Source: M55B111 sp964614065 (GTDB lineage Bacteria > Bipolaricaulota > Bipolaricaulia > M55B111). From it: a stretch of 14,354 nt of DNA. The notes beneath the pieces were generated by a model, which saw nothing but the letters and a program-made list of their open reading frames with translations, did not search any database and had not been told where the DNA came from. The stretch lies in the NCBI GenBank assembly GCA_964614065.1, contig CAZTJJ010000034.1, positions 1-14,354 of the forward strand, given 5' to 3'. Shown here one piece after another: positions 6,805 through 13,982 of the stretch. Each line of letters begins with the position of its first letter. The stretch's first letter is position 1. The translations under genes and the position numbers were made by a program.

Positions 6805-7848
6805 ATGAAGCACGAGACGATGAAGTTTGTAGACAATACTCTAAAGTTAATAGATCAGCGGAAACTACCATCGCAAGTGGAATACTTTGAAGCAGATGAC
6901 TACCGAGAAGTAATGTTTGCCATATTGGACATGGTAGTGAGGGGAGCGCCGGCGATTGGAGCCACGGCTGCTTACGGGGTCTATCTTGCTGCGTTGGAAT
7001 ATATGGACGCACCAAAGGCTGACTTTATTACCTCGCTAAGTGACGCCATGGAAGATCTAGTTGAAGCAAGGCCCACGGCAGTCAACCTGAGCTGGGCAGT
7101 TCACAGATTCGGTGACCTCCTGGAGAAGCATGAGGATAGGGACGTGGGGGAGATTGTGGAACTGATAGGGCGAGAAGCTGAAAGAATTGCCGAGGAGGAC
7201 GTACGAATCAATAAAAGCATGGCCCGCAACGGAAATGAACTGATACCCAATCCAGCTACAATACTTACTCACTGTAATACAGGGGCTCTGGCAACTGTGG
7301 GTTATGGTACCGCTCTAGGAGTTATTCGAGAAGCCTATAATTCTGGCAAACACATTCAGGTTTACGCTGACGAAACCAGGCCTCGGTTGCAGGGGGCGCG
7401 GTTGACTGCTTTTGAGTTAGTGGAGGAAAACATACCGGCTACTCTAATAGTGGACAGCGTGGCAGCGACTCTGATCCGAGATGGAAAAGTAGACATAATT
7501 TTGGTTGGAGCCGACCGCATAGCAGCTAACGGTGATACTGCCAACAAGATCGGTACTTACGGCCTCTCTGAATTGGCCACACAACACGAGGTCCCTTTTT
7601 ACGTGGTTGCCCCGACTTCTACCATAGATTTCGATATTCAAACCGGAGAGGAGATAGATATAGAAGAACGCCCCGGGGACGAAGTCAGAGAAATCGAGGG
7701 TTCGAGGATAGCCCCGAGAGAAGTAGAAGTTTACAATCCTGCTTTCGACGTTACGCCAGCAGGAAATATTACAGGCATTGTCACGGAACTCGGCGTTACC
7801 ACCCCACCGTTCACTGAGTCGTTAACTGCTTTTAACGATTCCAATTAG
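6805..7848 (+). CDS. mtnA: S-methyl-5-thioribose-1-phosphate isomerase family protein
   Basis: This enzyme isomerises 5-methylthioribose 1-phosphate to the ribulose form in methionine salvage; it belongs to the eIF2B-like fold. From the ATG at 6805 it has 347 residues, the normal length. Visible motifs: RGAPAIG (46-52), NLSWAV near 94, HCNTGALA with the catalytic Cys at 157, ETRPRLQGARLTAFEL, GADRIAANGD with the catalytic Asp at 237, and NKIGT (247-251). I prefer this ATG because GAGGTGA (6792-6798) is six bases upstream; a TTG three bases earlier is too close. No other methionine-salvage gene is in the window, so it may instead serve a DHAP-shunt type or pentose phosphate route. An archaeal-type ribose 1,5-bisphosphate isomerase is the main alternative, but the motifs fit MtnA better. 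Confidence 0.92.
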   Translation: MKHETMKFVDNTLKLIDQRKLPSQVEYFEADDYREVMFAILDMVVRGAPAIGATAAYGVYLAALEYMDAPKADFITSLSDAMEDLVEARPTAVNLSWAVHRFGDLLEKHEDRDVGEIVELIGREAERIAEEDVRINKSMARNGNELIPNPATILTHCNTGALATVGYGTALGVIREAYNSGKHIQVYADETRPRLQGARLTAFELVEENIPATLIVDSVAATLIRDGKVDIILVGADRIAANGDTANKIGTYGLSELATQHEVPFYVVAPTSTIDFDIQTGEEIDIEERPGDEVREIEGSRIAPREVEVYNPAFDVTPAGNITGIVTELGVTTPPFTESLTAFNDSN

Positions 7849-7905
7849 TCAATTACCCCACCCCAAGTTGTGGAGTTATTGACTGGATTGAGATTTCCTC
7901 AATCC
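7848..7905 (+). terminator. Tandem hairpins at the mtnA 3' end
   Basis: The first hairpin pairs 7848-7861 with 7870-7883 (GTCAATTACCCCAC against GTGGAGTTATTGAC, two mismatches) and begins on the last base of the stop codon. The second pairs GGATTGAG (7885-7892) with CTCAATCC (7898-7905) across a five-base loop. Neither is followed by a run of Ts, so they may protect the mRNA 3' end or take part in factor-dependent termination, not simple intrinsic termination. Confidence 0.45.
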
Positions 7906-8184
7906 TGACCATCACGAGCGCTATCAAGGATTCATTCAAAATCGAAGGTTTATTCTACCTCTTGAAGTGTAGAGATTATTTCCTACAATTGTTTTGTTAA
8001 AATGTTAGGGTTATCTAACTTTTGACGAGTTTTCGAGGAACTCCGGCGAATTGATTTTTACGTGCTTACTGTTCGCCTTAAGTATTCGGTTAGTTGACGT
8101 ATGATAAACGTGATTCCGGATGAACGAAATCCAAGAGATAATCTCACATAAAGAAATTGTGTAACAATATCGAGGAGATCTATA
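7906..8184. promoter_or_regulatory. Upstream region of the KaiC-like gene
   Basis: With the mtnA 3' hairpins this makes a 336-base gene-free gap. It holds a small hairpin (GTTAG 8004-8008 with CTAAC 8015-8019, then TTTT), which could end mtnA transcription weakly, and a -10-like TATGAT (8099-8104) without a convincing -35 box. An 11-base dyad, GAGATAATCTC, lies at 8135-8145, and GAGGAG (8172-8177) is the ribosome site seven bases before the next ATG. A 65-codon minus-strand frame crosses the area but shows no coding character. Confidence 0.4.
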
Positions 8185-8940
8185 ATGAAAAAACTTCAGT
8201 TGAACCAAGACTGGTTAGTAGATTTATTTCCTAAGGGATTGGGTTATCCTACATCAAATCTCATAAGCGGGCCCGGTGGCACAGGTAAGCCTTTACTCGG
8301 GTTCGGAATAGTAAATGATTGGTTGAAAGCTGGAGGGAATGTTATGTTTATTCCGCTTCAGTATCCAGAAACGAAGTTCGTTAAGACATCCTTGAAAGGA
8401 CTCTATGGTATCAAAGTTGAGGACTACCAAGATCGCCTTTCCTATGTAAAGTTTGACCTTGACGTTGATGAGTGGGAAAGGACCAGCAATAATGAATTAA
8501 GAGCAAACTTATTAAAACCTGAGGTGTGGCAGGACGTCCTCGGGGAAGGGGAGAGGTTCTTTTCTAGCGAAGACGGGCCCGGTACCTTGGTATTCGCCTC
8601 AGCCTTAAATCTTTTACTTTTCTCACCTACTTACAAAGAAGCTAACTTGGATAATTTAGAAGAGCTGTTAAAACACGACAAGGAAAGGACCTATATTTTT
8701 ACGGTGAGTACTAGTGCATTCCGAGAGGATATAAGAAGATGGGAACATGCCGCTGATACTTTAATGTTTTCCCGTATGGAAGAAGGGATGAAATTATACT
8801 TGAGGTTGGAGCGACTCGAGAACGAGAAAGTCTCCTCTGATGAAGTAAATGTTCCAATTACAAAGGAGAGGCTAAAAGCAATCAAAGAGGTAGCTGAAGG
8901 AGTGAGGAAGAGGAAAATTCCCGCAATAAAAAAATTCTAG
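8185..8940 (+). CDS. KaiC/RecA-superfamily protein with degenerate nucleotide motifs
   Basis: This is a 251-residue P-loop protein of the KaiC/GvpD-like branch of the RecA superfamily. The fold is indicated by LISGPGGTGK (26-35), a strand-helix with WLKAGGNVMFIPLQYP (46-61), a hydrophobic strand TLVFASALNLLLF (134-146), and a C-terminal strand/helix run (AADTLMFSR, KLYLRLERLE). Two key residues are missing. The Thr/Ser after the P-loop lysine is Pro36, and the hydrophobic strand lacks the Walker B aspartate (Ala138-Ser139 at the expected place). ATP hydrolysis is therefore doubtful; it may bind nucleotide or act as a scaffold or sensor. The C-terminus is very basic (RKRKIPAIKK). ATG at 8185 with GAGGAG seven bases upstream. 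It stands alone, 336 bp after mtnA and convergent with nth. The superfamily is fairly sure; the function is unknown. Confidence 0.7.
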   Translation: MKKLQLNQDWLVDLFPKGLGYPTSNLISGPGGTGKPLLGFGIVNDWLKAGGNVMFIPLQYPETKFVKTSLKGLYGIKVEDYQDRLSYVKFDLDVDEWERTSNNELRANLLKPEVWQDVLGEGERFFSSEDGPGTLVFASALNLLLFSPTYKEANLDNLEELLKHDKERTYIFTVSTSAFREDIRRWEHAADTLMFSRMEEGMKLYLRLERLENEKVSSDEVNVPITKERLKAIKEVAEGVRKRKIPAIKKF

Positions 8941-9010
8941 GACATCGTCTTTTCCATAGCCCTCCAGCGATCATCGGTAGCTTGTATGGATAGGCACCAA
9001 GTCGTGGTGG

Positions 9011-9670
9011 TTATGTGACTACTTCTTGGCCGGTAGGACAACGTTCGAGCAGAGCGCATTGGTTGCACTGAGGTTTCCGCGCTTTGCAAGTTTCTCTTCC
9101 ATGTTGAATGAGGTGTAGGTGAAATTGATACATCTCTTCGTTGGGCACTAACCCGGTTAGTGTTTCGTGATGTTTCTCACCTTTCCTGACTAAGCCCAGG
9201 CGCGAGGTTACCCTGCGAACGTGGGTATCAACGGGAAATATTGGTTTGTCTAAAGCAAAGAGCGCTACAACGGCAGCCGTTTTCTTACCTACGCCGTCGA
9301 ACTCCATGAGCTTTTTCCAGGCGGCTTCAGGCTCAAGGTCATTGAGATGGGAAAGAGTGTATTTCCCATCCTTTTCCACGGATTGGAGTATCTTCTTAAT
9401 TGTCTGTGCTTTTTGTTTTTGGAGACCTCCCGTTTTGATGGCATCCGCGATTTCCTCAACGGAAGAATTTGCGATTTCCCGGTAACCGTTGAATCGATTC
9501 CACAGTCCTTTTTCAGCTTTATCCCGGTTGTCGTCATTGGTATTTTGGGACAGCACTGTCTGGATCAAGGTCATCAGGGGCGTTCTATCTTGATTTTTTT
9601 CTATTGGGCCGTATTGTAACTCGAGTTTCTCTTTAACCCAGCTTAAGAGATGAGTTCTGTCTTTTTTCAT
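9011..9670 (-). CDS. nth: Endonuclease III (DNA glycosylase/AP lyase)
   Basis: This base-excision repair enzyme removes oxidised pyrimidines and cuts the abasic site. It has 219 residues, typical of the family. The helix-hairpin-helix FDGVGKKTAAVV (124-135) carries the catalytic lysine (Lys130), and FPVDTHVRRV carries the catalytic aspartate (Asp148). Four cysteines at 195, 202, 205 and 211 have the C-X6-C-X2-C-X5-C spacing of the 4Fe-4S cluster. The conserved QTVLSQNTND segment is near 37-46. The ATG at 9670 has no visible Shine-Dalgarno site, unlike its neighbours, so the mRNA could be leaderless or use a weak site. It is divergent from yebC across 133 bp and convergent with the KaiC-like gene across 70 bp. 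Confidence 0.93.
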   Translation of the reverse strand: MKKDRTHLLSWVKEKLELQYGPIEKNQDRTPLMTLIQTVLSQNTNDDNRDKAEKGLWNRFNGYREIANSSVEEIADAIKTGGLQKQKAQTIKKILQSVEKDGKYTLSHLNDLEPEAAWKKLMEFDGVGKKTAAVVALFALDKPIFPVDTHVRRVTSRLGLVRKGEKHHETLTGLVPNEEMYQFHLHLIQHGRETCKARKPQCNQCALLERCPTGQEVVT

Positions 9671-9712
9671 GATTGTAGTCAGTAAAATAGGTTAAACGAA
9701 GAGCGGCTAAAA

Positions 9713-9765
9713 GGCAACAAGTGTCGACTGGCTGTGACTACGTGCTGGTATGCTTGGCTGTTGCC
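9713..9765. repeat. Inverted and direct repeats in the nth-yebC divergent region
   Basis: GGCAACA (9713-9719) and TGTTGCC (9759-9765) are exact reverse complements, 39 bases apart. The heptamer TGGCTGT occurs twice on the plus strand (9729-9735 and 9755-9761). The right arm overlaps the proposed yebC -35 box, so a binding protein here could influence both genes. The repeats are short and the role is speculative. Confidence 0.3.
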
Positions 9766-9789
9766 CAAACCCGGAGTTTATCATAAAAT
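9761..9789 (+). promoter_or_regulatory. Probable yebC promoter with very short leader
   Basis: TTGCCC (9761-9766), 17 bases, TAAAAT (9784-9789). Transcription would begin around 9796, only about eight bases before the ATG and inside the GGTGAT ribosome site (9795-9800). Either the mRNA is nearly leaderless or the real promoter lies farther upstream. Confidence 0.45.
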
Positions 9790-9803
9790 TTTAGGGTGAT
9801 ATT

Positions 9804-10532
9804 ATGGCTGGTCACTCCAAATGGTCAAACATCAAACACAGGAAACAAAGGCAGGATAAGAAACGGGCGAAGCTATTTAGTAAGCTCGTGAAGGAAATTA
9901 TCGTGGAGGCCAGGAAGAATCCTGATCCTGATGACAATCCTACCCTCGCCAGCGTCATCGAACGAGCTAGAGACGCTGATATGCCCAAGGAAAACATCCA
10001 GCGAGCGCTTAAAAAAGCTCAGGGAAAGCTTGAAGGACAAGACGTTCAATCGATAGTGTACGAAGGTTACGGTCCAGCTGGTGTCGCCCTGATGATCAAG
10101 GCTGAAACTGACAACCGGAATAGGACCAGTACGCAACTAAAAAATATTTTCGACAGTCACGGGGGCGAGCTGGGTAGTGAAGGTTGTGTGCGCTGGATCT
10201 TTACTCGTCAAGGGGTCATTACTGTAGATTCATCATCTTTGAACGGTGTTGATGACGAGGAATTTCAGTTGCAAGCCATCGAAGCGGGTGTTCAGGACAT
10301 AGAGGAGAAAGATTCTCAGATCAAAATGTACTGTGAACCTGACGACCTTCGGGAAGTTGCCGGCCAGATTGAGCAATTAGTTGGGAGTGTCGATAGTGAG
10401 TTAGTCATGAATCCTCAGAAATATGTAGAAGGCGACGGTAACACTAAAGAAAACGTTCAATCATTAATAGATGAATTAGAAGAAAATCAAGACGTATTCA
10501 GCATTTTTCACAACTATAAGCCACTGCTTTAA
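9804..10532 (+). CDS. yebC: YebC/PmpR-family protein (TACO1-like)
   Basis: This has 242 residues and the hallmark N-terminus MAGHSKWSNIKHRK. The conserved DMPKENIQRALKKA helix, the YEGYGPAGVA segment, and TDNRNRT followed by a HGGELG-type turn all belong to the YebC/TACO1 family. Members have been described both as DNA-binding regulators and, more recently, as translation factors easing ribosome stalling; sequence alone does not decide between these. The start is ATG at 9804 with AGGGTGAT ending three bases upstream. The common ruvC-ruvA-ruvB neighbours are absent. It is divergent from nth and convergent with trpS, the stop codons being 24 bp apart with no hairpin terminator between them. Confidence 0.95.
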   Translation: MAGHSKWSNIKHRKQRQDKKRAKLFSKLVKEIIVEARKNPDPDDNPTLASVIERARDADMPKENIQRALKKAQGKLEGQDVQSIVYEGYGPAGVALMIKAETDNRNRTSTQLKNIFDSHGGELGSEGCVRWIFTRQGVITVDSSSLNGVDDEEFQLQAIEAGVQDIEEKDSQIKMYCEPDDLREVAGQIEQLVGSVDSELVMNPQKYVEGDGNTKENVQSLIDELEENQDVFSIFHNYKPLL

Positions 10533-10556
10533 ACTCACTTTTCGTCAGAAATACCG

Positions 10557-11549
10557 TTACTTGCTAGTATGTGGTCTCACACCCACCAGTTTTTTCACTT
10601 CTTTCATGTTGGCTTTCGCGATTTCTTCGGCCCGCTCGCGACCCTGCTGAAGATATTCTTCCACCTGATCTCTATTGTTCGTTAATTGTTTTTTCTTTTT
10701 CCATACGGGCCGAAGTGTGGAGGTCAAACCTTCGAAGACAGCTTTCTTGAGATCGATATACATCAGTTTGCCTTCGCGGTGATCCTGTGTAAACTTGTTA
10801 ACTACATCCTCCGGGGCCGTCAAGTCCAGCAACGTAAAAAGATTAGCTACTCCGGGACTCATTTCTGATCCTTCCGCGCCTCCTGGATCGGTAACCGCGG
10901 TCTTGATCTTCTCCCAGATTTCGTCCTTGGATTCCATTAGGCCTATCATGTGTTTATCGTGACCGCTTTTACTCATTTTTCTCTCTGGGTCTGCTGTAGA
11001 CATAATTCTTGCCCCGTGACCGATTATAGGCTCTGGTTCGGGAAAGAACTCTCCATAAGTATAATTGAATCGTCTGGCGATCCTTCTGGTTATTTCAACA
11101 TGCTGAAGCTGATCCTCACCAACAGGAACTTTCAATGCTTTGTACAGCAGTATGTCTGCTGCCTGCAGTACTGGATAGCTAAACAACCCAGCATTCACGA
11201 ACTCTTTGTCTTCGGATTTGTCTTTAAACTGAGTCATTCTGGTCAAATCTCCGTAAGAGGTGACCGTATTTAGTATCCATTGGAGCTCGGAATGTTCCGG
11301 AACCTCAGATTGGATGAACAGGATAGAATCTTCGGGGTCTATACCGCAAGAAATTAGATCCATTGCAAGTTCTACGCTATTGTCGCGGAGAAGTTCTGGA
11401 TCGTAATCCGAGGTAATTGCATGCAAATCCACGATGCAGTAAATGGTCTCGTGATCTTGTTGGAGATCGACCCAGTTTCGGATTGCTCCAAAGTAATTGC
11501 CTAAATGAAGGTCACCCGTCGGTTGAATTCCAGAAAAAAGCTTTGACAT
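10557..11549 (-). CDS. trpS: Tryptophanyl-tRNA synthetase
   Basis: This charges tRNA-Trp in the cytoplasm. It is a class I synthetase of 330 residues from the ATG at 11549, the usual bacterial length. The HIGH-type motif is HLGN (15-18, within SGIQPTGDLHLGNYFGA) and the KMSKS motif is exact at 191-195. LQAADILLYKA and VGEDQLQHVE are typical TrpRS segments around the Trp and ATP sites. I prefer this ATG over the GTG at 11561 because AAGGAG (11561-11566) overlaps that GTG; the family also normally begins a few residues before SGIQPTG. It follows mnmG after 45 bp on the same strand and is probably co-transcribed with it. Confidence 0.95.
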   Translation of the reverse strand: MSKLFSGIQPTGDLHLGNYFGAIRNWVDLQQDHETIYCIVDLHAITSDYDPELLRDNSVELAMDLISCGIDPEDSILFIQSEVPEHSELQWILNTVTSYGDLTRMTQFKDKSEDKEFVNAGLFSYPVLQAADILLYKALKVPVGEDQLQHVEITRRIARRFNYTYGEFFPEPEPIIGHGARIMSTADPERKMSKSGHDKHMIGLMESKDEIWEKIKTAVTDPGGAEGSEMSPGVANLFTLLDLTAPEDVVNKFTQDHREGKLMYIDLKKAVFEGLTSTLRPVWKKKKQLTNNRDQVEEYLQQGRERAEEIAKANMKEVKKLVGVRPHTSK

Positions 11550-11594
11550 TGAATTATTCACTCCTTGTGAACTAAGTGACGTTTGTAGATTGGG

Positions 11595-13454
11595 TTAGTT
11601 TTTCAACCGCACTGTTAGAATAGTAACGTCAGCCCTGCTGACACCAGGAACTCTCTCGGCCTGACCAAGCGTCCGCGGTTGAACTTCCATCAACTTTTCG
11701 CGTCCTTCTGAGGAAAGGCCATCAATTTCGCTGTAGTCAAGAGAATCAGGTATTTGTTTGTTTTCCATTCGCCTGAATTGCTCTAACCTCTTTTCTTGCT
11801 TCTTGAGGTATCCTCTATATTTCGCACGAATTTCAATTTCTTTGCGGACCGCGGAATCCAGGTCGTTTTTTGGGAGTCCGCCCAGTTCCATGACATCGGT
11901 CCAGCTTAGTTCCGGACGTTTTAATAACTCGTAGAGAGTTGCCCCCTGATTTTCTATCGGTGAAGTACCCTTGAATTTTAGCATATCGTTGGTTTGTTTG
12001 TTAGGTGAAATGCTGTTTGATTTTAATTTGTCTAATCCTTCTTCTATTTGGTCTCGCTTCCTGACATATTTGCGATATCTTTGTTTACTAATAGTTCCAA
12101 GCTCGTGAGCCAATTCGGTGAGGCGAAGGTCGGCATTGTTTTCTCGTAACAAAATTCGGTACTCCGCTCTCGAGGGAAGCATTCGATAGGGTTCATCCAC
12201 TCCCTTGGTCACCAAATCATCGATTAGTACCCCAATAAAGCAATTCGATCTATCCAGGGTTAACTGGTCCTGTTTATCTTTACGCGCAGCGTTGATTCCG
12301 GCCAGTATTCCCTGACCAGCGGCTTCCTCGTAACCTGTCGTTCCATTGATTTGTCCTGCCGTGAATAGTCCTTCCACTGCTTTGGTTTCTAGAGTTGACT
12401 TTAGCTGTGTGGGAGGTAGGTAGTCGTACTCTATACCGTATCCGTACCGCTCTATGTGCGCGGTTTCCAATCCTTCCATGGAGTGGACTATCTCTTCTTG
12501 GACATCCGGGGGCGATGAAGTATAGATTCCCTGAAGGTAGTACTCCTCTGTCTTTTGCCCCTCGGGTTCTAAAAATACTTTGTGATGTTTTCTATCCGGA
12601 AAGTCTAAAATCTTGCTTTCTAATGACGGACAGTAACGGGGGTGCGCACTGACTACCGTGCCGTTGTATCTGGGATTCCGGTCTATATTATCTTTAATGA
12701 TTCTGTTAGTCTTTTCGTTCGTTTTGGTTAAAAACACTGGATAATCATTGTCGACTGTCTTCTTCCGAGAGAGATAAGAAAAAGCGAATTCTTCGTCCGT
12801 AGTTTGCTGGTTTTCCAGATTGGAGAAGTCTATTGTGCGGCCGTTGACCCGGGGAGTAGTATCGGTATTCATTCTTTCCAACTGGAAACCATTCTCTCTT
12901 AAGTTTTTCGATAATTGCTCGGCGGGTGGTTCTCCTGTTCTCCCGGCTGGGTAAAGTAGATCACCAAGGTAGACACGTCCATTTAGAAAGGTCCCCGCGG
13001 TGAGAACAACAGCAGGCGCGAGAAACTCCACGCTCGTTCTCGTTTTGACGCCTTTGATTGTTCCTGATTCGATGATCAGTTCAGTTACCATACCCTCGTG
13101 AAGACTCAGGTTTTTTTCCGCTTCCAGGGCCTGTTTCATCTCTTGTTGATACCTGTTCCGGTCAACCTGCGCCCTCATAATTTGCATGGCCGGACCCTTG
13201 CTGGTATTTAGCCTTCTTATGTGGATCACTGTTTTGTCGGTATTTCTCGCCATTTCTCCTCCCAGAGCATCGATTTCCCTGACCAGTTGAGATTTACCTG
13301 GGCCACCAATGGCGGGATTGCAGGACATTTTTGCGGTTTTGTCAAGGTCGATTGTCAGTAGTATAGTCTCCCGCCCACTCCGGGCAGATATCAGTGCCGC
13401 TTCACAGCCGGCATGACCAGCACCTACCACTATGACATCTGCACGTTTTTCCAC
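11595..13454 (-). CDS. mnmG: tRNA uridine-5-carboxymethylaminomethyl modification enzyme MnmG
   Basis: With MnmE this FAD enzyme installs the (carboxymethyl)aminomethyl group on U34 of certain tRNAs. It has 619 residues, the normal length of the long MnmG form. The dinucleotide-binding motif GAGHAG is at 11-16. SCNPAIGGPGKS has the first conserved cysteine at 45, and HPRYCPSLESK carries the second. GQINGTTGYEEAAGQGILAG is the family signature near the FAD site. The C-terminal helical domain (TLGQAERVPGVSRAD) that contacts MnmE/tRNA is intact. The start is GTG at 13454, with GGTGATC ending five bases upstream. A promoter with a short leader precedes it. It heads a probable two-gene operon with trpS; mnmE is not in the window. 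Confidence 0.96.
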   Translation of the reverse strand: MEKRADVIVVGAGHAGCEAALISARSGRETILLTIDLDKTAKMSCNPAIGGPGKSQLVREIDALGGEMARNTDKTVIHIRRLNTSKGPAMQIMRAQVDRNRYQQEMKQALEAEKNLSLHEGMVTELIIESGTIKGVKTRTSVEFLAPAVVLTAGTFLNGRVYLGDLLYPAGRTGEPPAEQLSKNLRENGFQLERMNTDTTPRVNGRTIDFSNLENQQTTDEEFAFSYLSRKKTVDNDYPVFLTKTNEKTNRIIKDNIDRNPRYNGTVVSAHPRYCPSLESKILDFPDRKHHKVFLEPEGQKTEEYYLQGIYTSSPPDVQEEIVHSMEGLETAHIERYGYGIEYDYLPPTQLKSTLETKAVEGLFTAGQINGTTGYEEAAGQGILAGINAARKDKQDQLTLDRSNCFIGVLIDDLVTKGVDEPYRMLPSRAEYRILLRENNADLRLTELAHELGTISKQRYRKYVRKRDQIEEGLDKLKSNSISPNKQTNDMLKFKGTSPIENQGATLYELLKRPELSWTDVMELGGLPKNDLDSAVRKEIEIRAKYRGYLKKQEKRLEQFRRMENKQIPDSLDYSEIDGLSSEGREKLMEVQPRTLGQAERVPGVSRADVTILTVRLKN

Positions 13455-13473
13455 TTGGAGATCACCAATTGAG

Positions 13474-13502
13474 ATAATAATTTACAACTCTAATCACTTC
13501 AA
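13474..13502 (-). promoter_or_regulatory. Promoter of mnmG-trpS
   Basis: On the minus strand TTGAAG (13497-13502), 17 bases, TATTAT (13474-13479). The expected start is near 13467, leaving a leader of about 13 bases that just covers the GGTGAT ribosome site (13461-13466). Four of six -35 and five of six -10 bases match the consensus. Confidence 0.55.
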
Positions 13503-13570
13503 CGCAGAGGAATTGTAGAATAATTGTGCTACAAAGGGCGAGTTATGGTAGTGGAAGAATGGTTATAGCC

Positions 13571-13599
13571 TTGCGCGAGGTACTCACTAACAATATAAA
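13571..13599 (+). promoter_or_regulatory. Candidate cupin promoter with short leader
   Basis: TTGCGC (13571-13576), 17 bases, TATAAA (13594-13599). The -10 box is good, the -35 box poor. Transcription would start around 13606, about 11 bases before the ATG, overlapping the GGTGAT ribosome site (13606-13611). Confidence 0.4.
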
Positions 13600-13616
13600 C
13601 TTTTTGGTGATAGACT

Positions 13617-13982
13617 ATGATAAGTGTGAACAAGTCGGATAAGGTTGAACCAGTTGATATTACGGATCTTCAGGGAGTCAAGGGTGTTACAAAGGAAGTT
13701 TTATTGGGAGAGGATGAAGGCGTACATACCTTTGCTATGCGCAGGTTTACTTTGGAAGAGGGTGGGTATACGCCGTTTCACAAGCACGACTGGGAACATG
13801 AGGTTTTTGTTCTAAAAGGTAAAGGGAGGATCAAGACACATGATGGATTTGTCGACGTTGGAGCCGGGGATGCAGTTTACGTTCCCCCTAACGAAGAGCA
13901 TCAGTTTCTGAATGATGGCGAGGAATTACGGTTTTTGTGTCTGGTGCCGAATAGAGGGGAATCAACTATTGGGGATGAGTAA
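13617..13982 (+). CDS. Small single-domain cupin protein
   Basis: This is 121 residues, one cupin_2 beta-barrel. The first cupin motif has His55 and His57 with Glu62 (FHKHDWEHEVFVLKGKG) and the second has His95 in GDAVYVPPNEEHQFLN; together these form a likely metal site. The strand KGKGRIKTHDGFVDVGAGD is typical of the fold. Such cupins include sugar or small-molecule binding proteins, dioxygenases and isomerases, and sequence alone does not choose among them. The ATG at 13617 has GGTGAT ending five bases upstream. It is divergent from mnmG and is followed directly by a strongly structured non-coding stretch, so it may share a transcript with that element. Confidence 0.88.
   Translation: MISVNKSDKVEPVDITDLQGVKGVTKEVLLGEDEGVHTFAMRRFTLEEGGYTPFHKHDWEHEVFVLKGKGRIKTHDGFVDVGAGDAVYVPPNEEHQFLNDGEELRFLCLVPNRGESTIGDE

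Noticed and set aside
8995..9009. CACCA/TGGTG hairpin between the KaiC-like gene and nth as a shared terminator.
   Set aside because: Only five pairs and no T-tract on either strand.
11550..11561. GTG at 11561 as start of trpS.
   Set aside because: It overlaps the AAGGAG ribosome site, and the family normally starts near SGIQPTG, as the ATG at 11549 does.
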